DNA from: Latrodectus hesperus | Lineage: Eukaryota > Arthropoda > Arachnida > Araneae > Theridiidae | Reading direction: 5' to 3' | NCBI GenBank assembly: GCA_037975125.1 | Contig: CM075853.1 | Span: 48,924,458 to 48,988,457 of the forward strand | Length of the DNA: 64,000 nucleotides | In this document: in pieces, positions 53,201-64,000 of the stretch | Position numbering within the stretch: position 1 is the first letter of the stretch | How the letters are laid out: every line of letters begins with the position of its first letter | Made by a program: the position numbers and the translations under genes | Notes under the pieces: model-generated | Databases searched by the model: none | The model's input: only the letters and a program-made list of their open reading frames with translations | Told to the model about the DNA's origin: nothing

Positions 53201-56200
53201 ATACTATTTTGTATTGCAAATTTTCTTTTCAAACTTTGAAAATCTTGTTGAATAATTTAACTTTTAAAGACTTCCTACATATTCTTTCTTCTATAATTAG
53301 TTAGTTAAAAAATGTTTAATATTTTGATAGAAAATTATAATGAAAACTTTCTGCCCAGAAAGCAAGGCAAAAGAGCCAAAATATTCAGTCTTTTACTTCT
53401 ATAGAGTCTCATAGAGAAAGAAATAATGAAATATAAATTACACATTCAAATTAATACAAGATGTTTGTGGATGTTTCTGAACTTTGTGAATTTTGCGTTT
53501 GTAAAAACATTGAAATTTTTTAATTTTGTATGTCTAAATAAGATTATATTATATAATATTATCAAATTTGTTTAATATATTTTAATATATAATGTTAAAA
53601 CTTTTTAAAAAAGTTATAATTTTAATAAATGAAAATAAACTACTCTAATATGCTAGATTTATGTTATCATTATCAAATAAAGCTAGTATAAAGATAATGA
53701 ATAAAATTACATATTCGGTTTATTGAAACTTTTTGATGCAATAGATGTGTGAAGTATGTAGATACATACTTATGTATATTTCTTATTTTTTATAATACAT
53801 TTAGCTTTTTTTTTTCTTTTAAAATAGTAATTCAGATGAAAAAAAATTCAATGTATTATACAACTATCACAAATTCTAAATCAAAAATTCTTCTACAGAT
53901 TAGAATTTTTATCTTAAGTAATATTAGAATACTGTTTTTAAATAATCATTGTGGGAAATCTATCAGATTTTCCTAAAATTCAGTATTCTTAATTTTGTAA
54001 AGGTGATGTATTTTTGGTGTTTAATAGGTTGCTTTATTATTTCTGTTTAAATAAATTTATTAACTAAATTAATGACATCTCTTTATTAATATTTTAATAA
54101 TTTTAACTTGTAGCTCACAAGCAAAGTTGTTGAAAGAGCAAAGTGATCAATCTGTGAATTTCAGTGAATTGTTGAAAAAAGCTGGTGGCTTGGGAGATTT
54201 GAGAGATTGCCCAGTAATGTATAATTTTGATTACTCTTTAATGTAATATGTAATATAAATTTTTCTTTCAAAACTGAAATAATAAAATTAAATGTTAGAA
54301 TTGTAAAATTTTTTATCAAGCTCATATTTTTGCTGTATTTATTTTCAGAGCTCCTGTGGTGCAGTCATACAAATCAGAAAAACATTAATGAATCGTCCAG
54401 AAATAGGTATTTGCTTTAAGTTTATCCTGAAACCTTACTCTTTATTGAAATTGTGTATTAAATTATGTAAATTTGTCATTGTACATGTTAATATAATAAT
54501 TTGAATTTTGAATTATTTTTAAAATCTTTTCCAGTGAGCATTGGTCTTGTCTGGGATTCTGAACGACCTACAATAGAGCATATTATGGATGTTTTTAAAA
54601 CTATTGGGATGTCCCTTAAATTGCAAGATGTAAGACTTACACTCAATTGAATTAGTGTGCCATTATTAATTATATCATAATTTTTTACATTATACTTCAT
54701 TGTTAAAATTGTTATGAAAGTAATTGATATTACTGGAATAAATTTGTATACATTAACTATTGGGGTTATGAGAAATACATAAAAAAGAAATTTTCTTTGT
54801 TTTGAATTTAAAAAAAATAGGCTTCTCATTTGGTTTTTAAAAAGTCTCGACTTTTTCATCTTATTATGTAATTGAAAATTTGTAGTAAAATTTTTTTATA
54901 TAATAAATATATTTGTATGTTTAATTTATTATTATACTTTTAAATCTAGATCGATAATTTATTGACTTAAGGTGCTTAATTATCATTTTAAATTTTGATT
55001 TAGTTTATCTTTCTGATATAGACAAAGTTAATTGTTTGAAATCAATTAATTTTTTTGATAAAAATTGAAAATAAACACCAGCTTTAAAAGTCAACACCTC
55101 AGTGTGTCATACTATATTACAAATTGATTTATGTTAATGAAACAACTCATAATCAATTAAATATGCAAACCATTGTAATATAAAACCAGTTTTAGTCTCA
55201 AATAAAAGTCAGTAAAGAAGAAAGTTTAGTATATCAAATTCACACACAAGTGCTATAAATTATTTTCCATTATTTTAAACTATCATTTTTAACATAATAT
55301 CTCCACTGTTATGTACTGATTTTAACTCTACAACTTCTGTAGAAGCTAAAGTATTTTAATTTAAACATTAATGATACTATATTGAAATCTTCTGTATGCT
55401 GTCCCTTTACTTTATGATTAACAATATAAAGGCTTCTTGTAAAGTTTTTCATTTAATTTTTTTCACTATGTTTATGTAATAATAATTAAAGTATTTGAGA
55501 GATTTATTTAATGGGACCATCATATATATCTAATATTGAATAATTTCTTTGCAAATTCTTTAAATAATAAAACATTTTTGTGTATTAAATTTGCTCATAT
55601 ATTTTAATTTTTAATTATTTTATGATTAAAAATATTATTGTAATAAACAGTAAAGGTAATATTAGGTTATAATAGATAATAGATTTTCTTCTCTTATTTC
55701 TTAGTTTTATTAAAGATTAGTTTACTTTATTATTATTGTAATTTAATCTTTATATTTTTCAGAAAAAATTCATTGATCATGGTTATGTCAGTACTATTTT
55801 CTGCACTGATAAACTAATTATTACTATTTTTTAGTGCATTTAAAAATATTACAAATATTAGTATTTATATGGTTTAAAAGCAAAAAAGTTTAAATAGTTC
55901 TTTATAATAATTAACTTTCCTCTATTTTTTAAGAGAATCAATTACATTGGTTAGTCTTGTTATTTTAATATATTTTTTAACTTTGTTATAGGTATTTCAT
56001 TCTGTTGTTGACAGTCGGTGGGCCTCCACTGCAACTCATCAACTTGTTGGAATAGTAACATATTATGGAAAACATTATTCCACATTTTTCTTTCACACAA
56101 AATTGAGAGTCTGGATTTATTTTGATGATGCTGCTGTTAGAGAAGTAAGTGTACTATTCTAATTTATAAAATTAATTATATAAATAGTATTGATTATTTT

Positions 56201-59200
56201 ACTAATGCTTATTTTATTAATTATAAGTTTATTTTATTTATATTACTTCATTAATTTATTCAAGCTATGTCCATTTTAATTCTTTTTGTATTGTTAATGA
56301 TGTGGGATTTGTGTGTAACAACAGTGTGTATCTTTTATAACATTAATATTTTGTATTTGAACAATTCTTCTGCCATTTACAGCCTGGTGGCTTAGTAGTA
56401 GCATTTCTCGCTCCTAAGGCACAGGTCCGAGGTTCGATCTTCAGGCTGGGCAAGGTTGACTCTGCCTTTCATCCCTTCAGTGGATCGATTTTTCAGTTGA
56501 GTACTAAGCACGCTTGGGAACTAAACACTAGGGGTTTCACTTTAGCCTGACCACCTAATTGGGACATATGCTTCGCCAAGATGGGTGCTGTAGACCTTGG
56601 CTCACATAGGCTGTCGTGCTACAAAATTTAGTTTTTTCAGTCAGTTAAATTTTTTATAGGCTAGAAAATTTGATTATTTATTTGATTATCTGGTTCATTT
56701 AGTTAGTAAATGTAGTATTATTTTGTTCCAACAACTTTAAAAAATTTTCTTTATCAAAGTGGCTCTTCTGTATGTTATAATTCACTTTAATAGAAAAAAT
56801 TTCAAAATTGCTTGGGCAACAAGGAAATAAAATTTGTACGAATGGTAATTTAAAGTATCTCTAAAATCAATTTAAGAACTTGAGTTGATAACAAGTGTCA
56901 TAATGTTTAAATTAAAAATAAAATATTATTCAGGCTGCTTATCATTTTACAAGTCAAGAACAGAATTACTAGTTAAGAAAGAACTCATTAATTTGAAATC
57001 AGTTACTTCATATTTTGCATTGATTTTAACAAAAGACGTAATATCTTAATATTACAAAACAATAAACAAAATTTCTTAAAATTTTGAGCTTGCAAACTGA
57101 TAAGCTTATGACTGTAAATACATATGAAAAGGGTGGGAAAGGATTACAGAAAAAGTTTTAATTCTAAAGTAAATTCATTGTCAACAGATAAATCAATTTG
57201 TTACAACAAGTCATGGAATGCTTCACCAGTCATTTAAATGCTGATTTTCTCTTGCAAAATTGATAATTTTTCAGAGAAATATATATATTCAACAGAAATT
57301 ATCAATCATTATTTCACATAATTGATGCAGTGCATAATTTATGTGCAGATAAAATAGCAGCAAAAAGTTGTTTTAATTTGCTATTTTATTTTTTTTTTTA
57401 AATTTCTCTTCAAAGTTTATTATTAACAAGACAATTTGAAAAAAATTATTGAACTGCCATAAATTTGATTTAATAAAAAATACTGTTATCATGTGGCTAC
57501 AAATTGATTGTGAAATAAATTTCAAACTCAACAATTGTATCTGTTTTACTAGAAAAACAGTGTTTACTTCAAGTGATATTTTAGTTTTATGTGCATTTTA
57601 CACATATTAATAACATTAACATAGGAATGGTATTTTGTCTCAATTCATATATTCACCTTGATTTATTTTAATATTTATAATCAGTTAATTCAACCATAGA
57701 AAAATTATTAATGGTTTAAAAATAAATTTTCATTATTTTTAGAAGAAAGAGTTTTTGATAATTCAAAATAAACTAATGAATTGCAACATGTTATATTTTC
57801 AGATTGGTCCAAAGTGGGAGCAGGTGGTAGAAAAATGTTGCCGTGGTCATTTTCAACCTCTTTTATTGTTGTATGCAAATCCTCATGGTACACCTGTAAA
57901 TACATCTACTGCTCCACGATTAGTTACTGTTGTACCAGGGCATCGTAAACACTTAAATGGTATGACTAATTTGGAAATTTTAATTTCACTTAAAGAGAAT
58001 ATGCCTTATAAGCCATCATATATTTTCTGCTAAAATTTATTTATTTTTTGTCAGGAAGTAGTAAACTAAATTTTCTAAATTTTTTAATGTCTTTTTGAAA
58101 ATCTGTTAAATGTTTTTTTTTAATAGCATTTATATTCTGAAATAATGAATATCACACTTTTATTTTTAAGTTATAAATTTATTACTGATATTTTTCAACA
58201 TCATTTTATGAAAATGAGTATTGATTATAAAATAAAAATTGTTGCTGTCTGCATATATTGCTAAAAAGTTATGTTAATATGAAGTTTTAAATTTTTTTAA
58301 CCAGTGAGAAATTGAAAAATGTTCGAAATTATTCTTTATGCATTTGTACTATAATGCATAAAGAATTTATTTATATTATTTTATGGATTTGTACTGTATT
58401 CAGTTTACTATTGTTGTGATATATTTTTCTTATAAATGAATATTCATTTGAGAATAAAAATCTAATCTAAGAAAAAAGAAAATTTTAAAACCAAATTTTA
58501 ATTTTCAAGTAAACCACCAATCCATTTATTTACATTAATTTTTATTTTTTCATTTCTTAATAGTGAAAGATTCATCTCCTGTGAATGAGAAACATTTGAG
58601 AATGTTTCAGCATCCTCCTGTAAATAGTCAGAGACGTGCTTTGACTCCTAACCCTGAAGTCTCTTGTGACATTACTGCAAATGTACAACCTAGGAGAGCA
58701 GTTACTCCTAGTGGTGAACTTTCATGGTCTGAAGATAATAATAGAGAGCAACATTCAGAAATGCTTTCTACGCACAATCCATCTTCTGAAAGTCCTATAG
58801 TGTATAATATAAAATCAAGTGCATTTCATAATGAAACTTATTCAAACTCTAACTCTGTTATTAGAACTCCTAATCAAATTCAAGCACGAAAAAATGTTAC
58901 ATCTGATATTAATATCAATCAAGTGGGAACTAGAAATTCTGGAAGACTTTCAATGCCCAATTGTGCATTCTCAACTTTGTACCAAACAAAAGTCAATAAA
59001 ATATCCAACAATTCAGCAATTTTTGATGATGCTCACCAATCCAATTTGAGTAATAGCTTAACAGAAAAAGGAATGCAGATGCAAACTGATGTAATATTAC
59101 CGCCCCACAAAGAAGCCGATCAGAATGTTAATAATACTTATATTAGTCGCCAAACAGTTGAAAATGTTCTTCAGCTGCAAAAATTACAACGTCAAAGATC

Positions 59201-62200
59201 AATAAATTCAAAAGTTGGTAATGTTTGTACTGGTCAAAGAAATAGTAACAGTAGCTTAGAGTCCTTGGACAATGTATTTTCACTTCGTGACAAAGGGTAT
59301 CCCAATCATTTAAATTTAAAATTTGACATACCTGATTGTGCAAATGTTGCAAGGAGAAGAGATTCTGGAAATTGGAGTGGGGATAGGAACAGTGCCAGTT
59401 CATCCAGTACAACTTCTTTAGATAATCCCTACTTCTATGTGATAGGAAATAAAAGGTAAACAATAAAAGCTTTTGCTTTTTCTCTTTGTAATTATTTGCT
59501 TGTATGGTATTATTGCATTTACTTTTTAAGTTTATCTTTTTATTTTTGGATTTTAAATAATAATTTTTATTAACAAATTTTTTTTTATTATTTTTTGTTT
59601 TTATAAAATTAGACTTAAATAGCTATATTTCACTTTTGGTTTTATTTAAATATATTTTAGTAAGACGTTCTCAACTATTCCTATTTCTAGAAAGAAACAG
59701 GTTATCTATACTGTATCATATTTCTTTAAAACTTCAAATTAAGTTTGTAATTCTTGAACTGGTAAAAACATTTAAAAGGAAGATAATTGTATTAGAATAT
59801 ATTTACTGAAATGTATTTATTGCTATATTTACTGAAATTGACAAATATTTCATATTTGTTTAAACTTGCTCATAAAATTAATGATGAATTTTTTTTTAAG
59901 AATTTCTTTTCAAACTTGTGTTTTGAATATTATACCAGATTTATGAAATTTGTGTGTTAATTTTTATTTTCTTAATAGTGTACTTTTGAGTTGTTATTGT
60001 AGATATTTTTGTTTTGTTTATCTGTCACAGAAGTTTGCAATTAGTTGCATTTCTTATATATTTTATTTCAGAGGTTTGAATTCTATGCGTAATGCTGGCG
60101 GAAGATTCTGTGATGCACCTTCATTAACAGATGCTGGTTATGATTCTTTTTCCCTTTCAAGCTCTGACAGTTATCCATCAGCTATCAATAATTCCCCAGG
60201 AAAAATTGATTCAAGGCTTGGCCAAATTCCTGAGCATGTTCAACCTGCTTTTATTCCATATGATATATCTCAATTGCAATATTGTTTGAAAGATTTGAAG
60301 AATAATGAAAATTTTCCATTTGGTAAACTACATTTTAGATTTTTACTTAATTTTCTAAATTGAAAATCTGTTTTAAAATTTTTACTTAACAATTTCTTGA
60401 TTAATAATTTAAATTGTAATAAGAATTATTTTTGGGGAGGGGAAAATGTTTATTTTTAAGTAAGATGTTAAAAAATTTTTTTATTCTATTTAAGTATGAG
60501 TATAATTTGTATTTTTACAAATTCTTGTTTTCATAATAGAATTAAAAACAAACTTTGTGTTAAATAGTATTTTTATATTCTCAATTATTTATGTATGCTA
60601 ATGTACCATTTTATATGATTTTTTTTCTTGGTTTGTTTGTAACATAACGGTCATTTTTTGCATACGAGAGCTAATTAGACCGGGACCTATGGTTTAAAGT
60701 AGATTCCAAACCACTACAAACAAACCATTTAATTGGAATAAATAAATATTTTTTACTTGAATATTTGAGTACCTTCTTTAAATATATTGAAACTCATTTA
60801 TTTACTTATTATATCATTTATTAATAATTTGGGAAATCCTTTTTGTTTAAAGATTGCTATTATAGTTTCCTGTGTATTCTTTAAAAAGAAATATTTTCCA
60901 TGAATTTTGATAAAATACATAAGTTTGGGAAAAGAAACTGAAGGGATAATTCTAAATTATAAAATATCATGGTGCTGAAATATTTTATGCAAATGTTTAA
61001 ATGATCCTCTTTTATGAATTATTTTAACATTAAATGTAAATACTTTGAAATCTTATTGTTTTAACAACTTAAATTATAAAAGAATCATTATCTCTTTTAT
61101 TTGTGAATTTAAAATAGCAGTCAATTATTTTGTGATATCAATATCATAAAGTTAATGTTTATTAAATTCACAAATAGAAGAAATTTGTAAATTACACATT
61201 TTATTTTATTTGAGGATTGATTTAATGGGATAATTTTTATGTAGATGCTTAGTTCAAAATTTTTTAATCAACCAATATGAATAATTTTACGAAAAATATT
61301 AAAAGTTAGTGCTTAACTTTCTTTACAATAAACCATCATTGTAAATTCATTAGAGGTTTAGAGAGTAATTATTACTTAAATAAGTTTTATGAATGTAGAG
61401 TGCAAATAAAATTGTATAATTTATTATATTTTTACTATAGAATAATTGAATCACCTTATTAAAATTTGTAATTCATATTATATGTTCAGGTTTTAAAGAT
61501 GAATGTGACAAGTTGTGTGCTGAAGCTGATATATTTGTTGCCAAATCAGTTGAACGTGAAAATGTTGGGGACATTTCAATGGCTGCTCTTCTTAGTGATA
61601 CAGCTGCAGGTATGTAGTGATGAGAAATAGAATAACATAGTTAGATTAAAATAAAAAATACTTTTCCAGTTAATATCATTTATAAAAATATTTTATTAGT
61701 AAATTTAAAATTAATTTTTCTAATGCTTAAAGAAATGTATTAATTTCTCAATTTCTCATGAGTATTGATAATTTATTATAAGTGTATAAGTATATATTTA
61801 ACCATATTGACCTAGAAACAAGATGTCATTTCATAGTTAAAGCTTTTAAGAGCATAATTAATACTGAGCTATCAGTTAAGATCATAAAATTTAAGTTACT
61901 TATTTTATTGGATTTCATTGTATATACTGGAAATTTCAAATTAATGTATACTTTTCAATACCTCTTTTTTAGTGTAAGTAGATACATATTACTTTGTAAA
62001 TTTTTTTCTTTTAAAAATCCAATATTTTTTCATGAAAATTTTTTTTGTTAATATTTATATAATTTACTTCAATGCTTCTTAGCATAGCTAGATAAGTACT
62101 ATCCTTTGTAAATTTTCTGCTTTAGAAATCCTATATAAATATATTCTTGATTCACAATAATAATTATATTAATTTAACATTCTTAATTTTTCTGAAAACA

Positions 62201-63743
62201 ATTTTTTTGAAAAATAATTTATTTTCACACCATTACTATTGAAATGTTATTCATGTTCTAAAACATTTAATGTAAGCTCATATATTTATTTTCTTTAATT
62301 GTTATATTTAAAAAAATTCTATAAAAAGCAAGTAACTTAAAAATTTTCATTTTTTAGCACGAGCAAGGGCTGCAATGGATGTACCTTATACGAATAGCAC
62401 AGCTTTAGCTATGGCTAAAATGAAACATAGTATGTGTCTCATAAGATCATCCAACTTACATAAAAAGTTGAAAGAAGCTGAAGCTTTATTAAGAAGAAAA
62501 CAAAAGGAAGCATCTGTTGAAGCACACCGCAAGGAGCACCAAATAGCTGCTAACTGTAAAACTGTGGATATCTCATCTAATAAAGACAATTCAACTAACA
62601 CTGTTGATGAAAAAAATTTAAAAACCTCAAATACTAAACAACCCGATGAGCAAACAAGTGGTGATAAAAATATAGAAATCTATGCTACACTTCCCAAAAG
62701 AAACTTGAAAAAGAAAGGTGCTTTGTCATCTTTTGTAGAATCTCTGACAGGAGATGAAAGTTGTGATGAAAAAAATGCAAAAGAAAAACGTAGTAAAACT
62801 CCTGAAGAAAATATAACGAAAAAGTCTGATTCTGTAAATAATAATTCTGAAAAAGATGACAAAAGGTCTAAATCACCAAGTAGGAAAAAATCGCCCCAAA
62901 AACTGTCAAATAAAGAATCAGACTTAAGTGATTATTCTAGTGAGTGGGAACATTCAAAGAAAACTTCATTATATAGAACTTATTCAGGTCCAACAGCTAA
63001 TTCTAAAAGTGATCTTTCAGACTTTAATTCTAGTTCAACATCAACTGATCACCCAGCAAAAAAGCAACATAGGATTCGTCGAAAATTAATGGGTGGTTTT
63101 ATGAAACGTAAAAATCGTAGTCTGCCTGACCTTCGAGAAGGTCAAGATTCTGGTGGGGAAACATCACGATCTTTTGATGATTGCTTTTTTGCCCAAACAC
63201 CTGTATCTTCTCGTAAACATCAAGAAAATAAGCAAGCAACTCATACTTCAAAAAACTGCCAATTAGAATCTTCTAAACCTGCTCATTCATCTCAGACTCA
63301 AGGGGATAACAAATGTATCAAAAAGGAACCTTCTTTACGCCAACCCAGAGCACATACTCCACCACCATACAAACCTCCTCCCCCCATACCTCATTCTAAT
63401 ACATTTTATGCTCCCCCTATAAAGAAAAATGTCCAGTCTTTCAACCAAGAAACAAAATCTGATAATTCACATCATAACTCTCCAAATTCCCCTCTTCATC
63501 AAGAAGTAACAATAAAACAAAGAGGGCTTCAACATTCTTCATTAAATAAGGAATTGAAGCCAAACCCTCGAAAAATGAATATGCATAATGGATATCATAC
63601 TCATATTGAACAAACTTTACATAACTCAGAATGGTTGAAAGAATTACAACTGAAGCAAGAAGAATTAAATCAAAGACGTAAACAGCAAGAAGAAAGAGAC
63701 AAATGGCTTGCAGAATGTTATTCAGGAACTGAGCAAAAAACAG
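41089..63743 (+). CDS. USP54: USP53/USP54-family ubiquitin carboxyl-terminal hydrolase (echinus ortholog), 14 exons, 3' end incomplete
   Basis: Coding exons: 41089-41289, 50999-51091, 51332-51466, 52741-52854, 52983-53065, 54114-54213, 54349-54406, 54535-54629, 55992-56144, 57803-57959, 58564-59455, 60072-60322, 61490-61609 and 62358-63743. All introns are GT..AG and phases join cleanly into 1,279 codons plus one base. The ATG follows an in-frame TGA at 41083. Residues 45-375 are a USP domain: Cys box with Cys60 (GQNNCFLNS), His box with His321 ([11 protein letters not shown]), then YFDD, and CxxC…CxxxC zinc ligands 184, 187, 241 and 245. These match vertebrate USP53/USP54 closely. The family was long called inactive, but recent work reports K63-linkage-specific deubiquitinase activity for human USP53/54. 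Drosophila echinus acts in eye-disc cell death and sorting. The tail (397-1279) is mostly disordered. One arthropod ortholog is assumed. Confidence 0.93.
41645..41660. repeat. 16-bp perfect palindrome
   Basis: agcaccatatggtgct is self-complementary with no loop. It lies 356 bp inside intron 1 and could be a dimeric-factor site or chance. Confidence 0.9.
42582..42746 (-). mobile_element. tRNA-derived SINE copy in intron 1
   Basis: Read on the minus strand it starts ctgccgagctggcagtgg (A-box region) and has ggattcaaatccc (B box), followed by a body ending near gcgac. The body matches the 60,639 copy closely over about 80 bp and the 50,441 copy over a shorter block, which defines one dispersed family. 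Confidence 0.75.
44271..44303. repeat. 13-bp-arm hairpin
   Basis: Arms atatgcatgtttt and aaaacatgcatat are exact reverse complements around the 7-nt loop gataatg, inside intron 1. Confidence 0.9.
45868..46191 (+). mobile_element. complete tRNA-derived SINE with target-site duplication
   Basis: The body at 45877-46182 (306 bp) is flanked by exact 9-bp copies of atcaacctt (45868-45876 and 46183-46191). The head resembles a tRNA: tgtctagtggtcagcg as A-box region and a perfect B box in ggttcgaatcccgg, ending tcgggca. The tRNA-unrelated body starts with a TC-rich run (45962-45980). The 3' end is a short AAC repeat tail (46169-46180). The head does not fold into a fully paired acceptor stem, so it is a SINE and not a functional tRNA gene. 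It lies in intron 1 in the sense orientation. Confidence 0.85.
46675..46719 (+). mobile_element. short fragment of the LINE 3' UTR
   Basis: It contains acaaaatgct…gcagaggtgcccaat…caagccc. This matches the 3' untranslated end of the minus-strand LINE at 21,581 (acaaaatgctgat…agcagaggtgcccaat…caaaccc). It is a severely 5'-truncated second copy of the same family. Confidence 0.55.
50441..50580 (+). mobile_element. diverged tRNA-derived SINE copy
   Basis: It starts ccgagctgattgctaaatag and has a weak B box (ggtttgattccc). It shares the block tttggaatccactttgagt with the copies at 42,582 and 60,639. It lies about 420 bp before exon 2. Confidence 0.55.
50999..51091 (+). CDS. USP54: USP54 exon 2
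   Basis: It encodes residues 68-98, phase 0 at both ends, beginning [15 protein letters not shown] and ending in the Cys-rich [10 protein letters not shown] segment. Both parts are conserved in vertebrate USP54. Confidence 0.92.
51332..51466 (+). CDS. USP54: USP54 exon 3
   Basis: It encodes residues 99-143, phase 0 at both ends. It contains the [13 protein letters not shown] helix and the family-typical [10 protein letters not shown] motif. Confidence 0.93.
52741..52854 (+). CDS. USP54: USP54 exon 4
   Basis: It encodes residues 144-181, phase 0 at both ends, including [10 protein letters not shown] and [11 protein letters not shown]. The acceptor is TTTCAATAG and the donor CAA|GTAAGT. Confidence 0.93.
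52983..53065 (+). CDS. USP54: USP54 exon 5: first zinc ligands
   Basis: It encodes residues 182-208 plus two bases. CHAC (Cys184, Cys187) forms half of the zinc ribbon in the USP fingers. It ends inside the Cys209 codon. Confidence 0.93.
54114..54213 (+). CDS. USP54: USP54 exon 6
   Basis: It encodes residues 209-242 and ends with GDLRDCP, which carries the third zinc cysteine (Cys241). The split codon with exon 5 gives Cys. Confidence 0.92.
54349..54406 (+). CDS. USP54: USP54 exon 7
   Basis: A short exon of 19 codons plus one base. SSCGAV provides the fourth zinc cysteine (Cys245). Confidence 0.9.
54535..54629 (+). CDS. USP54: USP54 exon 8
   Basis: It encodes residues 262-293 with the conserved core strand SIGLVWDSE. 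It ends GAT|GTAAGA in phase 0. Confidence 0.93.
55992..56144 (+). CDS. USP54: USP54 exon 9: His box
   Basis: It encodes residues 294-344. It holds the [19 protein letters not shown] segment with catalytic His321 and the following [11 protein letters not shown], as in vertebrate USP54. Confidence 0.95.
56383..56625 (+). mobile_element. tRNA-derived SINE in intron 9
   Basis: The A box tggcttagtag fits TRGYNNANNNG exactly, and the B box ggttcgatctt is near consensus 45-50 bases later. The head is cctggtggcttagtagtagc and the body is GC-richer than the surrounding intron. Its body is unlike the SINEs at 45,877 and 42,582, so it is a third family. No clear target-site duplication was seen. Confidence 0.7.
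57803..57959 (+). CDS. USP54: USP54 exon 10: end of the USP domain
   Basis: It encodes residues 345-396 plus one base. The segment [21 protein letters not shown] and ANPHGTPV closes the catalytic domain and matches vertebrate family members. Confidence 0.94.
58331..58366. repeat. 14-bp-arm hairpin in intron 10
   Basis: Arms attctttatgcatt and aatgcataaagaat are exact reverse complements around an 8-nt loop. Confidence 0.9.
58564..59455 (+). CDS. USP54: USP54 exon 11: disordered linker
   Basis: It encodes residues 397-693 plus two bases of codon 694, rich in Ser, Asn, Pro and Gln. It contains repeated RxLTP/RRAVTP-like sites and a Ser-rich end. No folded domain is visible. The split codon gives Arg694. 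Confidence 0.9.
60072..60322 (+). CDS. USP54: USP54 exon 12
   Basis: It encodes residues 694-777. The stretch [20 protein letters not shown] resembles the conserved Ser-rich GYES-type motif of vertebrate homologs. The exon ends in phase 1 at TTTG|GTAAAC. Confidence 0.88.
60639..60726 (-). mobile_element. partial SINE copy in intron 12
   Basis: It matches the body (3' part) of the minus-strand SINE at 42,582 over about 80 bp, including tgcatacgagagctaatt and ttccaaaccactacaaac. The tRNA-like head is missing. Confidence 0.75.
61490..61609 (+). CDS. USP54: USP54 exon 13: helical segment
   Basis: It encodes residues 778-817, beginning [20 protein letters not shown]. Together with the start of exon 14 it resembles the helical, MIT-like region C-terminal to the vertebrate USP54 catalytic domain. 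Confidence 0.88.
62358..63743 (+). CDS. USP54: USP54 exon 14: long tail
   Basis: It encodes residues 818-1279 plus one base. In order: continuation of the helical segment with [14 protein letters not shown]; a Lys/Ser-rich region; a basic motif [20 protein letters not shown] (1061-1080 region); a proline-rich stretch [12 protein letters not shown] (SH3-type ligand); and a charged helix [17 protein letters not shown] near the end. The exon ends at ACAG|GTATTA; reading through gives a stop at 63764. Confidence 0.88.
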
Positions 63744-64000
63744 GTATTATAAAAATTAAAATATGATTAACTTAATTTGTTAAATTCTCTTAATTTATTT
63801 AATAATTTTCAATTAATTTTGTTTTTTTTAAAGGAGTACCTGATTACCTACTAAATATGAAAAAAAAAAACTTGCTCATTCTTATTGTTACTTACATTTA
63901 TAAGAATATCCAGATTAATAACACTGGTTAATAATTTGCAATATTCTTTTTAAATGGTTTTGTTATCACTTTATCATTCAATAAAAATTCTTCATATTAA
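63744..64000 (+). other. USP54 intron 14 or candidate terminal exon
   Basis: An acceptor (tttttttaaag) at 63833 would join in phase to a 33-codon frame beginning GVPDY and stopping at 63929-63931, with AATAAA at 63980. That frame is lysine/isoleucine-rich and not clearly conserved, so the true next exon may lie beyond the window. Confidence 0.3.

Noticed and set aside
1..64000. CRISPR arrays, rRNA genes and bacterial-type operons
   Set aside because: No regularly spaced repeats, no rRNA-like blocks and no compact gene clusters; spliced genes and SINEs show eukaryotic DNA.

Overview
The window looks like nuclear DNA of an arthropod, most likely an arachnid and perhaps a spider. The DNA is very AT-rich and gene-poor. 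It carries many (TA)n microsatellites, long introns with GT..AG borders, tRNA-derived SINEs, a non-LTR retrotransposon relic and a BEL/Pao LTR retrotransposon. The taxon is inferred from composition and repeat style; no marker gene proves it.

Layout. Positions 1-24,570 are mostly AT-rich intergenic DNA. They hold (TA)n tracts, several strong hairpins, an old SINE remnant (about 4,807), a decayed reading frame (5,167-5,466), a 927-bp non-autonomous LINE copy flanked by an 8-bp duplication (21,581-22,507, minus strand) and a pogo/Tigger-like MITE (22,873-23,462). At 24,577-24,667 there is a possible first exon with an X-box-like motif and a consensus splice donor; no later exon was found for it. 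Positions 24,700-33,397 are again gene-poor, with a SINE copy and (TA)n tracts. A structurally intact BEL/Pao retrotransposon on the minus strand fills 33,398-39,118. It has two nearly identical LTRs of about 132 bp around one 1,700-codon gag-pol frame with every expected catalytic residue.

The main host gene is on the plus strand from 41,089 to the right edge. It is the ortholog of vertebrate USP53/USP54 (Drosophila echinus), a ubiquitin-specific-protease family protein. Fourteen coding exons could be joined with consistent splice phase, giving about 1,279 codons. They contain the whole USP catalytic domain (Cys60, His321 and the zinc-binding cysteines), then a long, low-complexity, Ser/Asn/Lys-rich tail with a helical segment, a basic motif, a proline-rich stretch and a terminal charged helix. 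The 3' end of the gene is probably outside the window, though a short terminal exon inside it is possible. Intron 1 (9.7 kb) holds SINEs, a fragment of the same LINE family and several GC-richer islands that may be regulatory.

The host gene and the mobile elements do not form a functional system. The retrotransposon lies about 2 kb upstream of the host gene in the opposite orientation, so it could affect that gene's promoter region, but nothing in the sequence shows that it does.
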